In this document: positions 1 to 8,482 of the stretch, in pieces
Layout: every line of letters begins with the position of its first letter
Numbering within the stretch: position 1 is the first letter of the stretch
Origin: Bacteroidota bacterium
GTDB taxonomy: Bacteria; Bacteroidota; Bacteroidia; Sphingobacteriales; Sphingobacteriaceae
NCBI GenBank assembly: GCA_023450085.1
Contig: JAEXHI010000019.1
Span: 139,617-203,616, forward strand
DNA length: 64,000 nt
Direction of reading: 5' to 3'
Notes under the pieces: model-generated
Databases searched by the model: none
Told to the model about the DNA's origin: nothing
Seen by the model: only the letters and a program-made list of their open reading frames with translations
Translations under genes and position numbers: made by a program

Positions 1-3
1 TGT

Positions 4-882
4 ATGAAAAACACATTTCTACTCGTCATTGCGCTGATCTTTGGTCGAAGATTGCATGCGCAGCAGCAAATTGAAAATAAACAAATAGGTAAAAGTATTT
101 TTAATAAGGAACTGTCAAGAGATTTTTCTCGAAAAGGTCAGTTTTATGTGCATTGGGGATGGAACTTTTCTTGGTACGACAAAAGTAACATTACGTTTCA
201 AGGACCAGGATATGATTTTACCTTAAAGAATGTGACCGCAAAAGATAGACCTTCTAAATTAAGTTTGGATTATGTTAATCCGATGGAATTAACCACGCCA
301 CAATTTGATTTCAGATTTGGATATTTTTTCAAAGATCATTATAGTATTTCTATTGGTTGGGATCATATGAAGTATGTAATGGATGTTCCTCAGCAGGTAA
401 CAATCAATGGATATATCAGCCCTACTGTTTCTAATCCGGGGATCGCTACGGGAAAATATGCCGGGATTTATAATGATCAGCAATTAGAGGTTAAAGGCGA
501 TATGTTAACGTTTGAACATACCGACGGCTTGAATTATGTAAGTGCAGAATTAGAACGTTATGACGATATATGGATAGCTAAAAACAAACAACAGATGCTG
601 ACCATGGAAACTGGTGTGGGGGCAGGTTTTGTAATTCCCCGTTCTGATGTGCGATTTTTTGGGGTTGGCGAAAATAATTTTTGGAATTTTGCAGGCTATG
701 GCGTGTCCGTAAAAGCAGGCTTGAAGTTCAATGTAACCAAGAAACTATATTTCCAGAATGTTACTAAGGCTGGCTATATTGATATGGATAAAATACATAC
801 CACTGGTAGAAATGATATTGACGGGGCTAAGCAAACCATTCGTTTCTTAGAAAATTATACCGCAATTGGCTATCAATTCTAA
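4..882 (+). CDS. putative outer-membrane beta-barrel protein
   Basis: This 292-residue protein begins with a hydrophobic signal peptide that ends near residue 20 at an AQQQ cleavage-like site. The rest is rich in alternating aromatic and polar residues, such as FYVHWGWNFSWYD and FRFGYFFKDHYSISIGW, and the chain ends in phenylalanine (IGYQF). A C-terminal aromatic residue is typical of proteins inserted by the BAM machinery. I infer a small closed barrel in the outer membrane, but I recognise no specific family or function. The ATG is at base 4 and is followed directly by the signal peptide, so the gene appears complete although almost nothing upstream is visible. A strong hairpin terminator follows the stop. 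Confidence 0.6.
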   Translation: MKNTFLLVIALIFGRRLHAQQQIENKQIGKSIFNKELSRDFSRKGQFYVHWGWNFSWYDKSNITFQGPGYDFTLKNVTAKDRPSKLSLDYVNPMELTTPQFDFRFGYFFKDHYSISIGWDHMKYVMDVPQQVTINGYISPTVSNPGIATGKYAGIYNDQQLEVKGDMLTFEHTDGLNYVSAELERYDDIWIAKNKQQMLTMETGVGAGFVIPRSDVRFFGVGENNFWNFAGYGVSVKAGLKFNVTKKLYFQNVTKAGYIDMDKIHTTGRNDIDGAKQTIRFLENYTAIGYQF

Positions 883-895
883 TTATAGTCGTAAC

Positions 896-930
896 AAAAA
901 AAGGCCTTTAATTACTTAAAGGCCTTTTTC
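896..930. terminator. bidirectional rho-independent terminator
   Basis: The arms at 898-911 and 916-929 are a 14-base inverted repeat (core AAAGGCCTTTAA) with a four-base loop. It has a run of T on the right and a run of A on the left. It lies between the convergent genes ending at 882 and 933, so it can stop transcription from both sides. Confidence 0.85.
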
Positions 931-932
931 TG

Positions 933-1679
933 TTAAATTTTTCTAACTTTTCCAGAACCAATACTTGTTTGCTTAATCTCGGGACTACCCATATAGTATA
1001 CGCCTCCAGAGCCACTTATAAATGCACTGATTTCACCATCGGTACTTACAAAGGCAACGCCCGAACCACTGATACGAGCAGAAAGATTAGCTACTTTCAA
1101 AGCACCTTTTTTACTCAATACACCAGAGCCACTAATGTTTGCACTGGTTTCTCCAGCTTCACCTGTAATATTCAGTTTACCAGAACCACTCACCATAGCT
1201 GTATATTCTTGTACATTGATGGTAGCGTTGATGGTACCAGAACCACTTACGGTAGTGGTTAATGAGTTGTGGGTGATGGTTCCTTTTACGGTAATCGACC
1301 CCTCGCCACTCATGGTTAAGGCTTTAATGGTTTTCGCATTTACATAGGCTGTTATTTTTTTATCCTTGTATTTGTGCGACCAGCTGGTCCAGCTTATTTG
1401 TGGGCGGATGGTTAGTGTATTACCTTTTACTTCGGCTACCAACGTAGAAATAGCATCTTCATCACCTTCAAATCTAATTCCTTCGGTAGCACCTAAGGTA
1501 ACAATGACCTGTAAAGGACCACCTGCGGCCACGCCACTGAAATTTTTAACTTCAATGTCCCTAGTTTTCAATTTTGATTTTGATATGCCAATGTTAACGG
1601 GCAATTCTGATTGTACAGGATGCGCTGTAGCGATTACTGCAGCTAGCATAAAGCCAATGGAAATATATTTTTTGCTCAT
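933..1679 (-). CDS. DUF2807 (head GIN domain) secreted adhesin-like protein
   Basis: The 248-residue protein has a signal peptide of about 24 residues. The body matches the DUF2807 'putative auto-transporter adhesin, head GIN' family: KNFSGVAAGGPLQVIVTLG is the typical opening strand pair. It is followed by a run of turns with Gly-Ser-Gly or Gly-Glu-Gly (GEGSITVKG, GSGTINATI, GSGKLNITG, GSGVLSKKG, GSGVAFVST, GSGGVYYMG), spaced about 20 residues apart. This periodicity suggests a beta-helix with one GSG corner per coil. Such proteins are exported in Bacteroidota, but their role is not settled. The gene is convergent with the preceding barrel gene. Confidence 0.8.
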   Translation of the reverse strand: MSKKYISIGFMLAAVIATAHPVQSELPVNIGISKSKLKTRDIEVKNFSGVAAGGPLQVIVTLGATEGIRFEGDEDAISTLVAEVKGNTLTIRPQISWTSWSHKYKDKKITAYVNAKTIKALTMSGEGSITVKGTITHNSLTTTVSGSGTINATINVQEYTAMVSGSGKLNITGEAGETSANISGSGVLSKKGALKVANLSARISGSGVAFVSTDGEISAFISGSGGVYYMGSPEIKQTSIGSGKVRKI

Positions 1680-1793
1680 GGTTAGTTTTTGCTTTCTTAA
1701 TAGACGCTATTTAATTTGAAAACGTTGCATCAATTAGAAACTCATTTCAGTATTAATATGCTAACGTAAATTTACAGTAGTTTCTTTTAAATT

Positions 1794-1913
1794 TTAGGGT
1801 TTTGCCCAAAATAAATTTGGGTTATTGGTTTTGTAGTTAGTAATAGTTACTCCTGTTTTTTCGTTGGTTGTTTCTTTCACCTGCGGACCTTGTTCTATAC
1901 CATCTAAAGGCAG
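1794..1913 (-). pseudogene. orphaned C-terminal tail of the transglutaminase-like gene
   Basis: Directly after the TAA of the neighbouring transglutaminase-like gene, the same reading frame stays open for 39 more codons and ends in TAA at 1794-1796. The decoded peptide starts LPLDGIEQGPQ and ends PNLFWAKP, and reads like ordinary protein. This suggests that the stop at 1914-1916 is a nonsense change of a codon such as TAC or TAT, and that the original protein was about 376 residues. It could instead be a natural shorter allele, stop read-through or a sequencing error. Confidence 0.55.
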
Positions 1914-2924
1914 TTATTCAACATAGGTTATTTTTTTGCCATTCGACCTGGTTTCTGTGTCATATTCGCTAACCAAGGTTGTTTCTAGCCTATATAAATT
2001 TTTCGCCATGTACTCTTCCAAGTATTCTTCTTTTGTCTGTAAATTGGTTCTATTCCAATTGGCATCAGCGTTTAAAACTAAAGGAAGTCCTTTAATTAAC
2101 CTTTCTCTTACTTCCTGTATGCCCAAAAGATTGCCTTTTTCGTCCATTACATATGAATCAAAAGTAGGGTCTATCCAAATCCATTTGTTTAGGTCTTTAC
2201 TATATACCATATTAATCACATGGCAATCGTCGAATTTAGTTTCTTTAGGCATGCAGGTAATGTATCTAGAGGTGATGCCCATTGCCAGATAGCATTCGTT
2301 AAGTACAGTGGCTAACATACGGCAGTTAAGACCTCTGTTTTCCGCTTTGCATACTTTTATAAGGTCAATAGCATTTTTCAGGGTTGGATTAGTACTACTT
2401 CCATCATGTTTCACCAAGTTGTGTACCCAATGCAATAGGTTAAAGATTTGTGATAATTCGCTTCCTTGTCCAGCAATAGAGTCTAATTTCAAGTCTTTTC
2501 TAACTTTTACTAAACTAGGATGGTTTTGAGCTTGATAAGTAAATTTTGGAATGAAACGGTTGTCGGAATAGCTGTACTTCTCTGCTTTTTTAAGCTGTCC
2601 TAACCTGCTCTCCTGATATTTAATTTGCGTTCTGGCAGTGTCTTTACCGTTTAGGAGAATGATGAAATCGTACTTTCCAATCTTAGGGTCAATTTTAAAA
2701 GAGATAGAGTCTATGTCCGTATAAAAGGTGACTTTTTTTCCAGATGTTACGTAAACATCTAGCTTTTCTTCAGGAACGATAGTCCAAGCGTTTTTAATTA
2801 AGGTTTTATCATCCCTGATGCTAACTTGTGTTGCGTTAGCTTTGATGATTGGGGTACTTTTTTGAGCAAAGGAAACTTGTGTTGCCAATGCAATAAGGAG
2901 TGTAAGGATTGACGTTGTCTTCAT
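1914..2924 (-). CDS. secreted transglutaminase-like superfamily protein
   Basis: The 336-residue protein has a signal peptide (about residues 1-20). Its C-terminal half is a transglutaminase-like (papain-fold) domain. The catalytic triad can be read as Cys201 (RGLNCRM), His235 (DDCHVINM) and Asp252 (WIWIDPTFD), with the usual spacing. The N-terminal 150 residues are unassigned. Family members cleave or crosslink amide bonds, but the substrate here is unknown. The gene lies on the same strand as, and downstream of, the M1 aminopeptidase gene, with a 10-bp-stem inverted repeat between them. The stop may be a premature in-frame nonsense codon, because coding-like sequence continues for 39 codons after it. 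The catalytic domain is complete either way. Confidence 0.75.
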   Translation of the reverse strand: MKTTSILTLLIALATQVSFAQKSTPIIKANATQVSIRDDKTLIKNAWTIVPEEKLDVYVTSGKKVTFYTDIDSISFKIDPKIGKYDFIILLNGKDTARTQIKYQESRLGQLKKAEKYSYSDNRFIPKFTYQAQNHPSLVKVRKDLKLDSIAGQGSELSQIFNLLHWVHNLVKHDGSSTNPTLKNAIDLIKVCKAENRGLNCRMLATVLNECYLAMGITSRYITCMPKETKFDDCHVINMVYSKDLNKWIWIDPTFDSYVMDEKGNLLGIQEVRERLIKGLPLVLNADANWNRTNLQTKEEYLEEYMAKNLYRLETTLVSEYDTETRSNGKKITYVE

Positions 2925-2939
2925 GTTTAATTAAGTGGT

Positions 2940-2971
2940 TTATCGGGTACAGGATTTCCCATACCCGATAA
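2940..2971. repeat. intergenic inverted repeat
   Basis: The arms TTATCGGGTA (2940-2949) and TACCCGATAA (2962-2971) form a 10-bp hairpin with a 12-base loop between the M1 peptidase and transglutaminase-like genes. No T-run follows on the minus strand, so it is a weak terminator candidate at best and may be a repeat. Confidence 0.5.
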
Positions 2972-3013
2972 TGAAGACGATTTAAGCGCATAATGGTTGC
3001 ATCAAATGGCAAC

Positions 3014-4669
3014 TTATTTTACGTTCTTGGTATTTACATAAAAATTTCGCTCCACTTTAAAATTTTCAGCGTTAATTGAAGCATCTACTTTTACAGATTG
3101 CCAATTGTTGCTTGGCTTAACCAAAGTGTACTCGTCAGCTTTTAGGCTTACTTTCACAGGCATATCAAAACCTGTGACATCACTCATCCATCTGTATTGT
3201 AATGTTCCTTTATCAATTTTATATTCCAAGGAGGGAATGTTGGCGTGACGTAGGTATTGGTCAAATACTTTATCGAGTTTTAAGCCGCTCTGCTTAATGA
3301 TGTAAGCTTCCACGTCTGCAGAGGTAGTGGTAGAATGGTAAAAGGTTTTATTCAAACCTCTTAAAATCTGCCTAAACTTTTCGTCGTTGTTAATTAACTG
3401 GCGGATGGTATGGATAAGGTTGGCACCTTTGTAGTACATATCGCCGCTACCTTCGGTATTGGTGTTATATTTCCCAATCATAGGCTCTTTGTTCTCGATG
3501 TTTTTTCGCAATCCAATTAGGTAATCATTAGCTGCTGTTTTGCCTTGAGTACTTTCGGTAAATAAAACCTCTGAATAAGTAGTGAAACCTTCATGTACCC
3601 ACATGTCGGCAATATCTTTAGTGGTGATGTTATTGCCAAACCATTCGTGCCCTGTTTCGTGAATGGTAATAAAATCCCATTTTAAACCCACTCCAGTGCC
3701 AGATAAATCTCTACCCAAATATCCTTTTTGGTATTGATTACCATAGGCAACGGCACTTTGATGCTCCATGCCCAAATGAGGCGCTTGTACCAATTTGTAT
3801 CCATCTTTATACCAAGGGTAGGGGCCAAACCAGTATTCAAAGGATTTAAGCATCGGTTTTACATCGGCCTCCCAATGTGGACGGGCTTTGGTGCTGTCTT
3901 CTTTCAGGGGATAAAAGTCTAAACTTAGTTTGCCATCTTCGCCATCATATGAATCGGTCCAATGCGCATATTTGCCAATGTAGAAAGCAACGTTGTAATT
4001 ATTGATGGGGTTGCCTACAAACCAATGGTGTTTGGTATAGCCATCATTGCCTTGGGTTTTGCCTCTGTAACGACCATTGGCAATACAATCTAAATCTTTT
4101 GGTACGCTGATACTGATGAGCATGCTGTCTACCTCGTCGCTCTGGTGGTCTTTGTTTGGCCACCAAACACTGGCACCCAAACCTTGGCAGGCTACAGATA
4201 CAAATGGGTTACCAGATTTATCTTTTCTGAAAATAAAACCGCCATCCCAAGGTGGCATTTTTGCAACTCGTGGATTGCCGCTGTAAAAAACGGTAAAACG
4301 TTCTTTACTGCCTTTTTTGATTTTTGGGAATTTGACAAAAACTGCTGCAAATTCTCTGGTAAAGGGAAGTTCTTTTCCTTTAAAAACCACCTTTTCTACT
4401 TTTAAATTTTCGAACAAATCAAATTGTAGGTCCTCAAAATCTTTGGTAGCGGTAAAGGCAAATTCATTGCTGCCACTCACTGATTTATTATCGATATCAA
4501 TTTTCACATCTAGATGGTAATAATTGATGTCGTAGCAGGTTCTTAAATCTGTTAAAGCACCTCTCAAAAATTTTGCTCTTTCCTCTTTTTCATTACTGCC
4601 AAGCATGTTTTGTGCAAAAGTAGCTGATGAAATGCAGGCAAAAGCTAGTGCAATTAGTGTTTTTTTCAT
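3014..4669 (-). CDS. M1 family zinc aminopeptidase
   Basis: I place the start at the ATG at 4669, because MKKTLIALAFACISSATFAQ is a clean signal peptide; an upstream ATG at 4690 would add seven polar residues. The protein has 551 residues with an N-terminal M1 beta domain. The exopeptidase motif is GMEHQ (300-304). The zinc motif is HETGHEW, with His337, Glu338 and His341, and the third ligand is Glu360 in WVHEGFTTY, at the canonical HEXXH-X18-E spacing. It should remove N-terminal residues from peptides in the periplasm or outside the cell. It is shorter than PepN because it lacks the large C-terminal helical domain, as in many Bacteroidota M1 enzymes. Confidence 0.9.
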   Translation of the reverse strand: MKKTLIALAFACISSATFAQNMLGSNEKEERAKFLRGALTDLRTCYDINYYHLDVKIDIDNKSVSGSNEFAFTATKDFEDLQFDLFENLKVEKVVFKGKELPFTREFAAVFVKFPKIKKGSKERFTVFYSGNPRVAKMPPWDGGFIFRKDKSGNPFVSVACQGLGASVWWPNKDHQSDEVDSMLISISVPKDLDCIANGRYRGKTQGNDGYTKHHWFVGNPINNYNVAFYIGKYAHWTDSYDGEDGKLSLDFYPLKEDSTKARPHWEADVKPMLKSFEYWFGPYPWYKDGYKLVQAPHLGMEHQSAVAYGNQYQKGYLGRDLSGTGVGLKWDFITIHETGHEWFGNNITTKDIADMWVHEGFTTYSEVLFTESTQGKTAANDYLIGLRKNIENKEPMIGKYNTNTEGSGDMYYKGANLIHTIRQLINNDEKFRQILRGLNKTFYHSTTTSADVEAYIIKQSGLKLDKVFDQYLRHANIPSLEYKIDKGTLQYRWMSDVTGFDMPVKVSLKADEYTLVKPSNNWQSVKVDASINAENFKVERNFYVNTKNVK

Positions 4670-4740
4670 TGGTTTATATTTTAACCACATATATGATTTA
4701 AAGGCTATATGTCTAGGTGTATCTATATGTTTTAGTTTTT

Positions 4741-4819
4741 CGTCATTGCGAGGTACGAAGCAATCTTAAAGCGATAGTATAGCGACTGTTGTAGGATTGC
4801 TTCGTGCCTCGCAATGACG
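4741..4819. repeat. dispersed inverted repeat, family A
   Basis: The arms 4741-4765 and 4795-4819 are 25-base near-perfect inverted repeats (outer part CGTCATTGCGAGG, inner part CGAAGCAATC). The same element recurs at 13117-13197 and 39947-40024 with different loops. Conserved arms with variable loops mark a REP/MITE-like family. Confidence 0.85.
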
Positions 4820-4830
4820 ACTTATTTATG

Positions 4831-6708
4831 TTATTGCTTTAATACAGGTAAAGATAAGAAAGAGCTGTTGGTTTGGTCATGATAAATTCTGTGCGTGGCC
4901 TTTTGAAAATCGCTAGGTTGTGCTTCGTAAATGTTCATGAATTTTTGAGGATTTCTATCCGCCAATGGAAACCACGAATGCTGTATTTGTACCATAATGC
5001 GGTGACCTTTTTTGAAGGTATGCCCTACATCTGGTAAAGCATATTTTACTTGGGTGGCTTGGTTAGGCACAAAAGCTTCTGGTTTTTCGAAACTGTTTCT
5101 GTACTTGCCTCTCAATATTTCGCCTCTTACCATCATTTGGTAGCCCGCCATCATTTTATCCTTATCTGCAGGTGAAACTTCTTTGGTATCTTCTGGATAT
5201 ACGTCAATCAATTTCACTACGTAGTCGGCATCGGTACCTGATGTGCTTACCATTAAATTGGCCAATACTGGGCCTGTTAAGGTAATGTCTTCTGTTAAAA
5301 TATCCGTTTGATAGGTCTTTACATCAGGTCTTCTTGAGGCAAAACGTTGGTCGTCTACCATGTATTCTCTAGTTCGGTTGGCTTGTATGCCATCTTGATA
5401 AGGCACAGGAGCATTAGGGTCGCTCATATACTCGTCGTAACTGTTGTTGCCGCTAGGTTTGGTAAATGATAACTTGCCATTAGGCTGAAAATACAATGAT
5501 TTCAGCTCCACATCCTGCGGTGGCCAAGTATTGAATTTTTTCCATTGATTGCTTCCAGTTAAGAAGATGTTGGCTTCTGCACCATTGAAAGTGCCTTCTC
5601 CTTTGAGGTAATATTTAAAGAAAGGTAATTCTAAGTTTTCTTGGTAGTAAGTGCTGGTAGGTGTTCCAAAATTGATGTCGCCAAAGCTATCGCCTTTACC
5701 ACGTACCCAGCCGCCGTGATACCACGGACCAGCTACTAAAATATTGTTGGCTTTAGGATTTTGCGCTTCAATTGATTTGTAGGTTTCAAAAGCACCATAA
5801 GCATCTTCGGCATCAAAAAAACCACCTACTACCATTACTGCAGGTTTAACATCTTTTAAATGTCTAACAATTTGACGTGCTTGCCAAAAGGTATCTAAGT
5901 TAGGGTGTTTAAATAAGTTGTTCCAAAATTTGATGCTGTCGCCCATGTATTTATCCTTTAGGTTTTTTACCGAACCCGCTTCTAAATAAAAACGATAGTT
6001 GTCTTTTATAGGAAATTGGAAAGGTTTAGGGCCCTTATCAGGAGTAATTGGTTTTGGACGGGGTACGCCAAAAGAAGTCATGAACTTAAAGGCATCCATT
6101 AAAAACAGTGCGCCACCGTGGTGGAAATCATCACCTACAAACCAATCGGTAACAGGAGCTTGTGGTGAAACTGCTTTTAACGCCGCATGTGATTTCACTA
6201 AGGAAACCGTGGAATAAAAGCCAGGATAGGAAATGCCATACATACCTGCTTTGCCATTGTTGTTTTTAATATTCTTTACCAGCCAATCGATGGTATCGTA
6301 GGTGTCGGTACTTTCGTCAATGTCTTTTTTGCCTTTGCCTAAATTGGTTGGTCTAATGTCTTCAAATTCTCCTTCGCTCATCCAACGTCCACGCACGTCT
6401 TGATATACAAAAATAAAACCATCACGCATTACCGCTGGGTAGCCTCCTAAACTGGTTTTGTATTCGTTTTCGCCATAGGGCCTTACCGTATATGGCGTAC
6501 GGTTAATTAAAAACGGATATTTTTTGTTGGCTGCAATATCCTTAGGGATATAAATGGCCGTAAATAGTTTTACACCATCTCGCATGGGGATAAGACGTTC
6601 TATTTTGGTGTAGTGATTACGTACGTAGGCAGAGTCTGTTTCTTGCGCCAAGGTGATTTGGCAAAAAAAACAAGAAAGGAGTAGGAGGGGTAGGATGATA
6701 CGTTTCAT
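4831..6708 (-). CDS. CocE/NonD-type alpha/beta hydrolase (X-Pro dipeptidyl-peptidase S15 family)
   Basis: The 625-residue protein has a signal peptide ending near AQE (20-23). The N-terminal alpha/beta-hydrolase domain has the nucleophile elbow GISYPG with Ser160. The other triad candidates are Asp299 (VGGFFDAEDAYG) and His331 (GPWYHGGW). The C-terminal third, beginning near DILTEDITLTGPV, is the jelly-roll PepX C-terminal domain. Known members hydrolyse acyl esters (cocaine esterase), amides (glutaryl acylases) or X-Pro dipeptides, so the substrate cannot be named. The small secreted-protein gene directly upstream on the same strand is frameshifted; its intact end would lie 29 bases before this start, so the two may share a transcript. 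Confidence 0.88.
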   Translation of the reverse strand: MKRIILPLLLLSCFFCQITLAQETDSAYVRNHYTKIERLIPMRDGVKLFTAIYIPKDIAANKKYPFLINRTPYTVRPYGENEYKTSLGGYPAVMRDGFIFVYQDVRGRWMSEGEFEDIRPTNLGKGKKDIDESTDTYDTIDWLVKNIKNNNGKAGMYGISYPGFYSTVSLVKSHAALKAVSPQAPVTDWFVGDDFHHGGALFLMDAFKFMTSFGVPRPKPITPDKGPKPFQFPIKDNYRFYLEAGSVKNLKDKYMGDSIKFWNNLFKHPNLDTFWQARQIVRHLKDVKPAVMVVGGFFDAEDAYGAFETYKSIEAQNPKANNILVAGPWYHGGWVRGKGDSFGDINFGTPTSTYYQENLELPFFKYYLKGEGTFNGAEANIFLTGSNQWKKFNTWPPQDVELKSLYFQPNGKLSFTKPSGNNSYDEYMSDPNAPVPYQDGIQANRTREYMVDDQRFASRRPDVKTYQTDILTEDITLTGPVLANLMVSTSGTDADYVVKLIDVYPEDTKEVSPADKDKMMAGYQMMVRGEILRGKYRNSFEKPEAFVPNQATQVKYALPDVGHTFKKGHRIMVQIQHSWFPLADRNPQKFMNIYEAQPSDFQKATHRIYHDQTNSSFLSLPVLKQ

Positions 6709-6737
6709 TGTTTTGGTTTAGTTAAGTATGTGTTTGG

Positions 6738-7231
6738 CTAATTGACCTTTTCTAATAATCGATAGTAGACAACATTTCCAGAGCCGTCATCTAAACTCAT
6801 GATGAGGTTTCCTTTTTTAAAAGTTCATTGACATCTATGGCAAATAGGTTTACGCCCCATAGCTCCTGATAATCTTTAATTTCTTTATTATCGATGGTAA
6901 GAAATAAACCATTTAACTTAAAATCTGGTGTTTTATTGGCTGGTAAAAGGTTGAAGAGTTCTTTTAGTTCTTTGGAAGAGTAGTTGTAGTCTTTGTCCGA
7001 CATCATGGAATACACTTTCCCATTTTCATAAAAGGCAAACCATTGATGTTTTTGCGGCCAAGGGTTTATTTTGTTGATTTTTTCTTCGTCGGGAATATTT
7101 TTCTTTTTCCAGAAACCAATAAGCTCCGATAATTTAGGGGGGGCTCCAGCTTCAGTTCCTTTTTCTTGGGCATAAGTAGTGGTTGTAAAAAAACTTAATA
7201 TTAGTAAAAGGAGTATGTTAATGGGTTTCAC
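6738..7231 (-). pseudogene. small secreted protein gene with a homopolymer frameshift
   Basis: The open frame runs from 7231 to 6797 (144 residues, signal peptide ending near YAQEK). It breaks at a run of six T on the plus strand (6823-6828, six A in the mRNA). Before the run the protein reads NLFAIDVNELLKK. Adding one A makes it continue as GNLIMSLDDGSGNVVYYRLL and stop at 6738-6740, giving 164 residues. The continuation is plainly protein-like, and the corrected stop sits 29 bases before the hydrolase gene, as expected for an operon. It may be a real inactivation, a phase-variable tract or a sequencing error. The family is not recognised; it may be a small secreted or periplasmic protein. 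Confidence 0.6.
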
Positions 7232-7306
7232 TTGGTTTGGTTTAGGGTACAGAAAGCAGGTAGCTTAAGGCTGAAAGCTCTTGATAGAGAAGGATGAAGG
7301 TAATGC

Positions 7307-7415
7307 CGTCATTTGTAGCGGCGTAAAACGAAGCCGAGAAATCTTTGAATAAGCTTTAGCCAATTCAAAGATTTCTATCCCGAAGATTCGAGGCTACGTT
7401 TCAGTCGTAATGACG
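7307..7415. repeat. compound palindromic intergenic repeat
   Basis: An outer pair (CGTCAT at 7307 and ATGACG ending at 7415) encloses a perfect 14-base inverted repeat, AGAAATCTTTGAAT (7337-7350) with ATTCAAAGATTTCT (7363-7376). A degenerate copy of the 16-base palindrome, TCCCGAAGATTCGAGG, lies at 7378-7393. The outer ends resemble the dispersed family A repeat at 4741. Confidence 0.7.
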
Positions 7416-7423
7416 ACAAAATG

Positions 7424-7597
7424 TTAGTGGCCGCCGTCGGCAGTGTCAACAGGTTTACGAAAGGCAAAGCCTAAAATAAAATATATCAAGGCAATGATGT
7501 ACCAAACTGTAGGGCAATCATTTCTAAATGCCAATACGCCTAAAAGCAATGCTGCTAGACCTACCACAAAAAATGGGATGTTTCTTAATTTAATCAT
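7424..7597 (-). CDS. small two-helix membrane protein
   Basis: This 57-residue frame opens with MIKLRNIPFFVVGLAALLLG and has two hydrophobic segments (about residues 8-22 and 31-45), separated by a short loop containing Cys. It ends in the soluble tail RKPVDTADGGH. The composition, the good hydrophobic periodicity and the absence of any better gene on either strand support real coding. A TATATTTG box overlaps the region just before the ATG and could be a promoter giving a very short leader. The function is unknown; small proteins of this kind are usually inner-membrane. Confidence 0.6.
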   Translation of the reverse strand: MIKLRNIPFFVVGLAALLLGVLAFRNDCPTVWYIIALIYFILGFAFRKPVDTADGGH

Positions 7598-7664
7598 ACT
7601 CAAATATAAGTGGTATATTTTTTTAGTGGAAAATTAAATGAAAGTTTTAATAAAGAATAGATGA

Positions 7665-7710
7665 AGGCACAAGCGGGACGCTTGCGCCAACAATAGGGTA
7701 CGCTTGTGCC
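7665..7710. repeat. short dispersed hairpin, family B
   Basis: GGCACAAGCG at 7665 pairs with CGCTTGCGCC ending at 7688, and a second partner CGCTTGTGCC lies at 7701-7710. Single copies of the same hairpin occur at 8446-8469, 9364-9386 and 10679-10701, all between genes within 3 kb. Confidence 0.75.
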
Positions 7711-7721
7711 AGCAATAGAGA

Positions 7722-8351
7722 CTATAATTGTAAAGTTGTTTTTCTGCTCTTTAATTTTTGTTTATTGATGAAATACGCTACGATAACATTTGGCACCCAA
7801 CATAGCCAAGCTACAGCTAGGTAAGAGTTTTCGGGATCAGCTGTTATTGCGGTGAGGGAAGGAAGCCATAACCTGAGTGTGACTGCTGCGAAAGTACAGG
7901 CGTAACTATAGATCATAAGCTGTTGATGTTTATCGATATTGCCTTTTCTGATGTAAGAAAGTGCAAAGCATGTGGTGAGTAGCCAGATGATGCCTAAACT
8001 GATAAACCCTGAGGCGGCAATAAAACCTCCATTGGCGTAAAAACCGATGTATATTCCAGAGATGGAACTGAGCACAACGGAGCCTACATAGAGTTTCCCT
8101 ATGTTTCTGTGGAGACTTATATGTTTAATCCGAAATTTAATTCCGAATTGTCTCCATCCGATGAAAAGGGAGATGCCACCAAAAACAATATGGATAATGA
8201 AAGCGATTTTCCATATTACATCATGAAGGATTTGTAATGGTTTGGTTGCTAGAAAAGTATACTTCGGTTCTACAAAGGCATACATTAGTGGGTAAATTCC
8301 TATGAGTAATGCGAAGACGCAGAGAAGGATAAATAACAGTTTACGTGTCAT
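7722..8351 (-). CDS. DUF2306 family membrane protein
   Basis: The 209-residue protein has about six hydrophobic membrane segments (near residues 5-25, 47-66, 90-108, 113-133, 148-163 and 174-192). It carries conserved histidines in short loops: HIVFGGISLFIGWRQF, SLHRNIGKLYVGS and DKHQQLMIYSYA. This pattern is that of DUF2306, predicted inner-membrane proteins whose histidines could bind haem or a metal. No function has been established that I can assign. The start MTRKLLFILL lies directly before the first membrane helix. It is a single gene flanked on both sides by family B hairpins. Confidence 0.75.
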   Translation of the reverse strand: MTRKLLFILLCVFALLIGIYPLMYAFVEPKYTFLATKPLQILHDVIWKIAFIIHIVFGGISLFIGWRQFGIKFRIKHISLHRNIGKLYVGSVVLSSISGIYIGFYANGGFIAASGFISLGIIWLLTTCFALSYIRKGNIDKHQQLMIYSYACTFAAVTLRLWLPSLTAITADPENSYLAVAWLCWVPNVIVAYFINKQKLKSRKTTLQL

Positions 8352-8445
8352 ATAGATATGTTTTTCTTTTTAGATAGACTTAAATATATGAAATTATGCT
8401 TTAACGGCAGAATTTGGATGTTGCAGCGATAGGTTGAAAGGTAAA

Positions 8446-8469
8446 GGTACAAGCGGGGCGCTTGTGTAC
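8446..8469. repeat. short dispersed hairpin, family B
   Basis: GGTACAAGCG followed by GGGCGCTTGTGTAC is a diverged copy of the hairpin at 7665. Confidence 0.6.
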
Positions 8470-8482
8470 AAGACAAGTATTT

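Noticed and set aside
1366..1719. Plus-strand frame opposite the DUF2807 gene
   Set aside because: It is antisense to a well-supported gene and has no recognisable features.
7443..7637. Plus-strand 64-residue frame
   Set aside because: It is a shadow of the minus-strand two-helix membrane protein at 7424-7597, which has much better composition.
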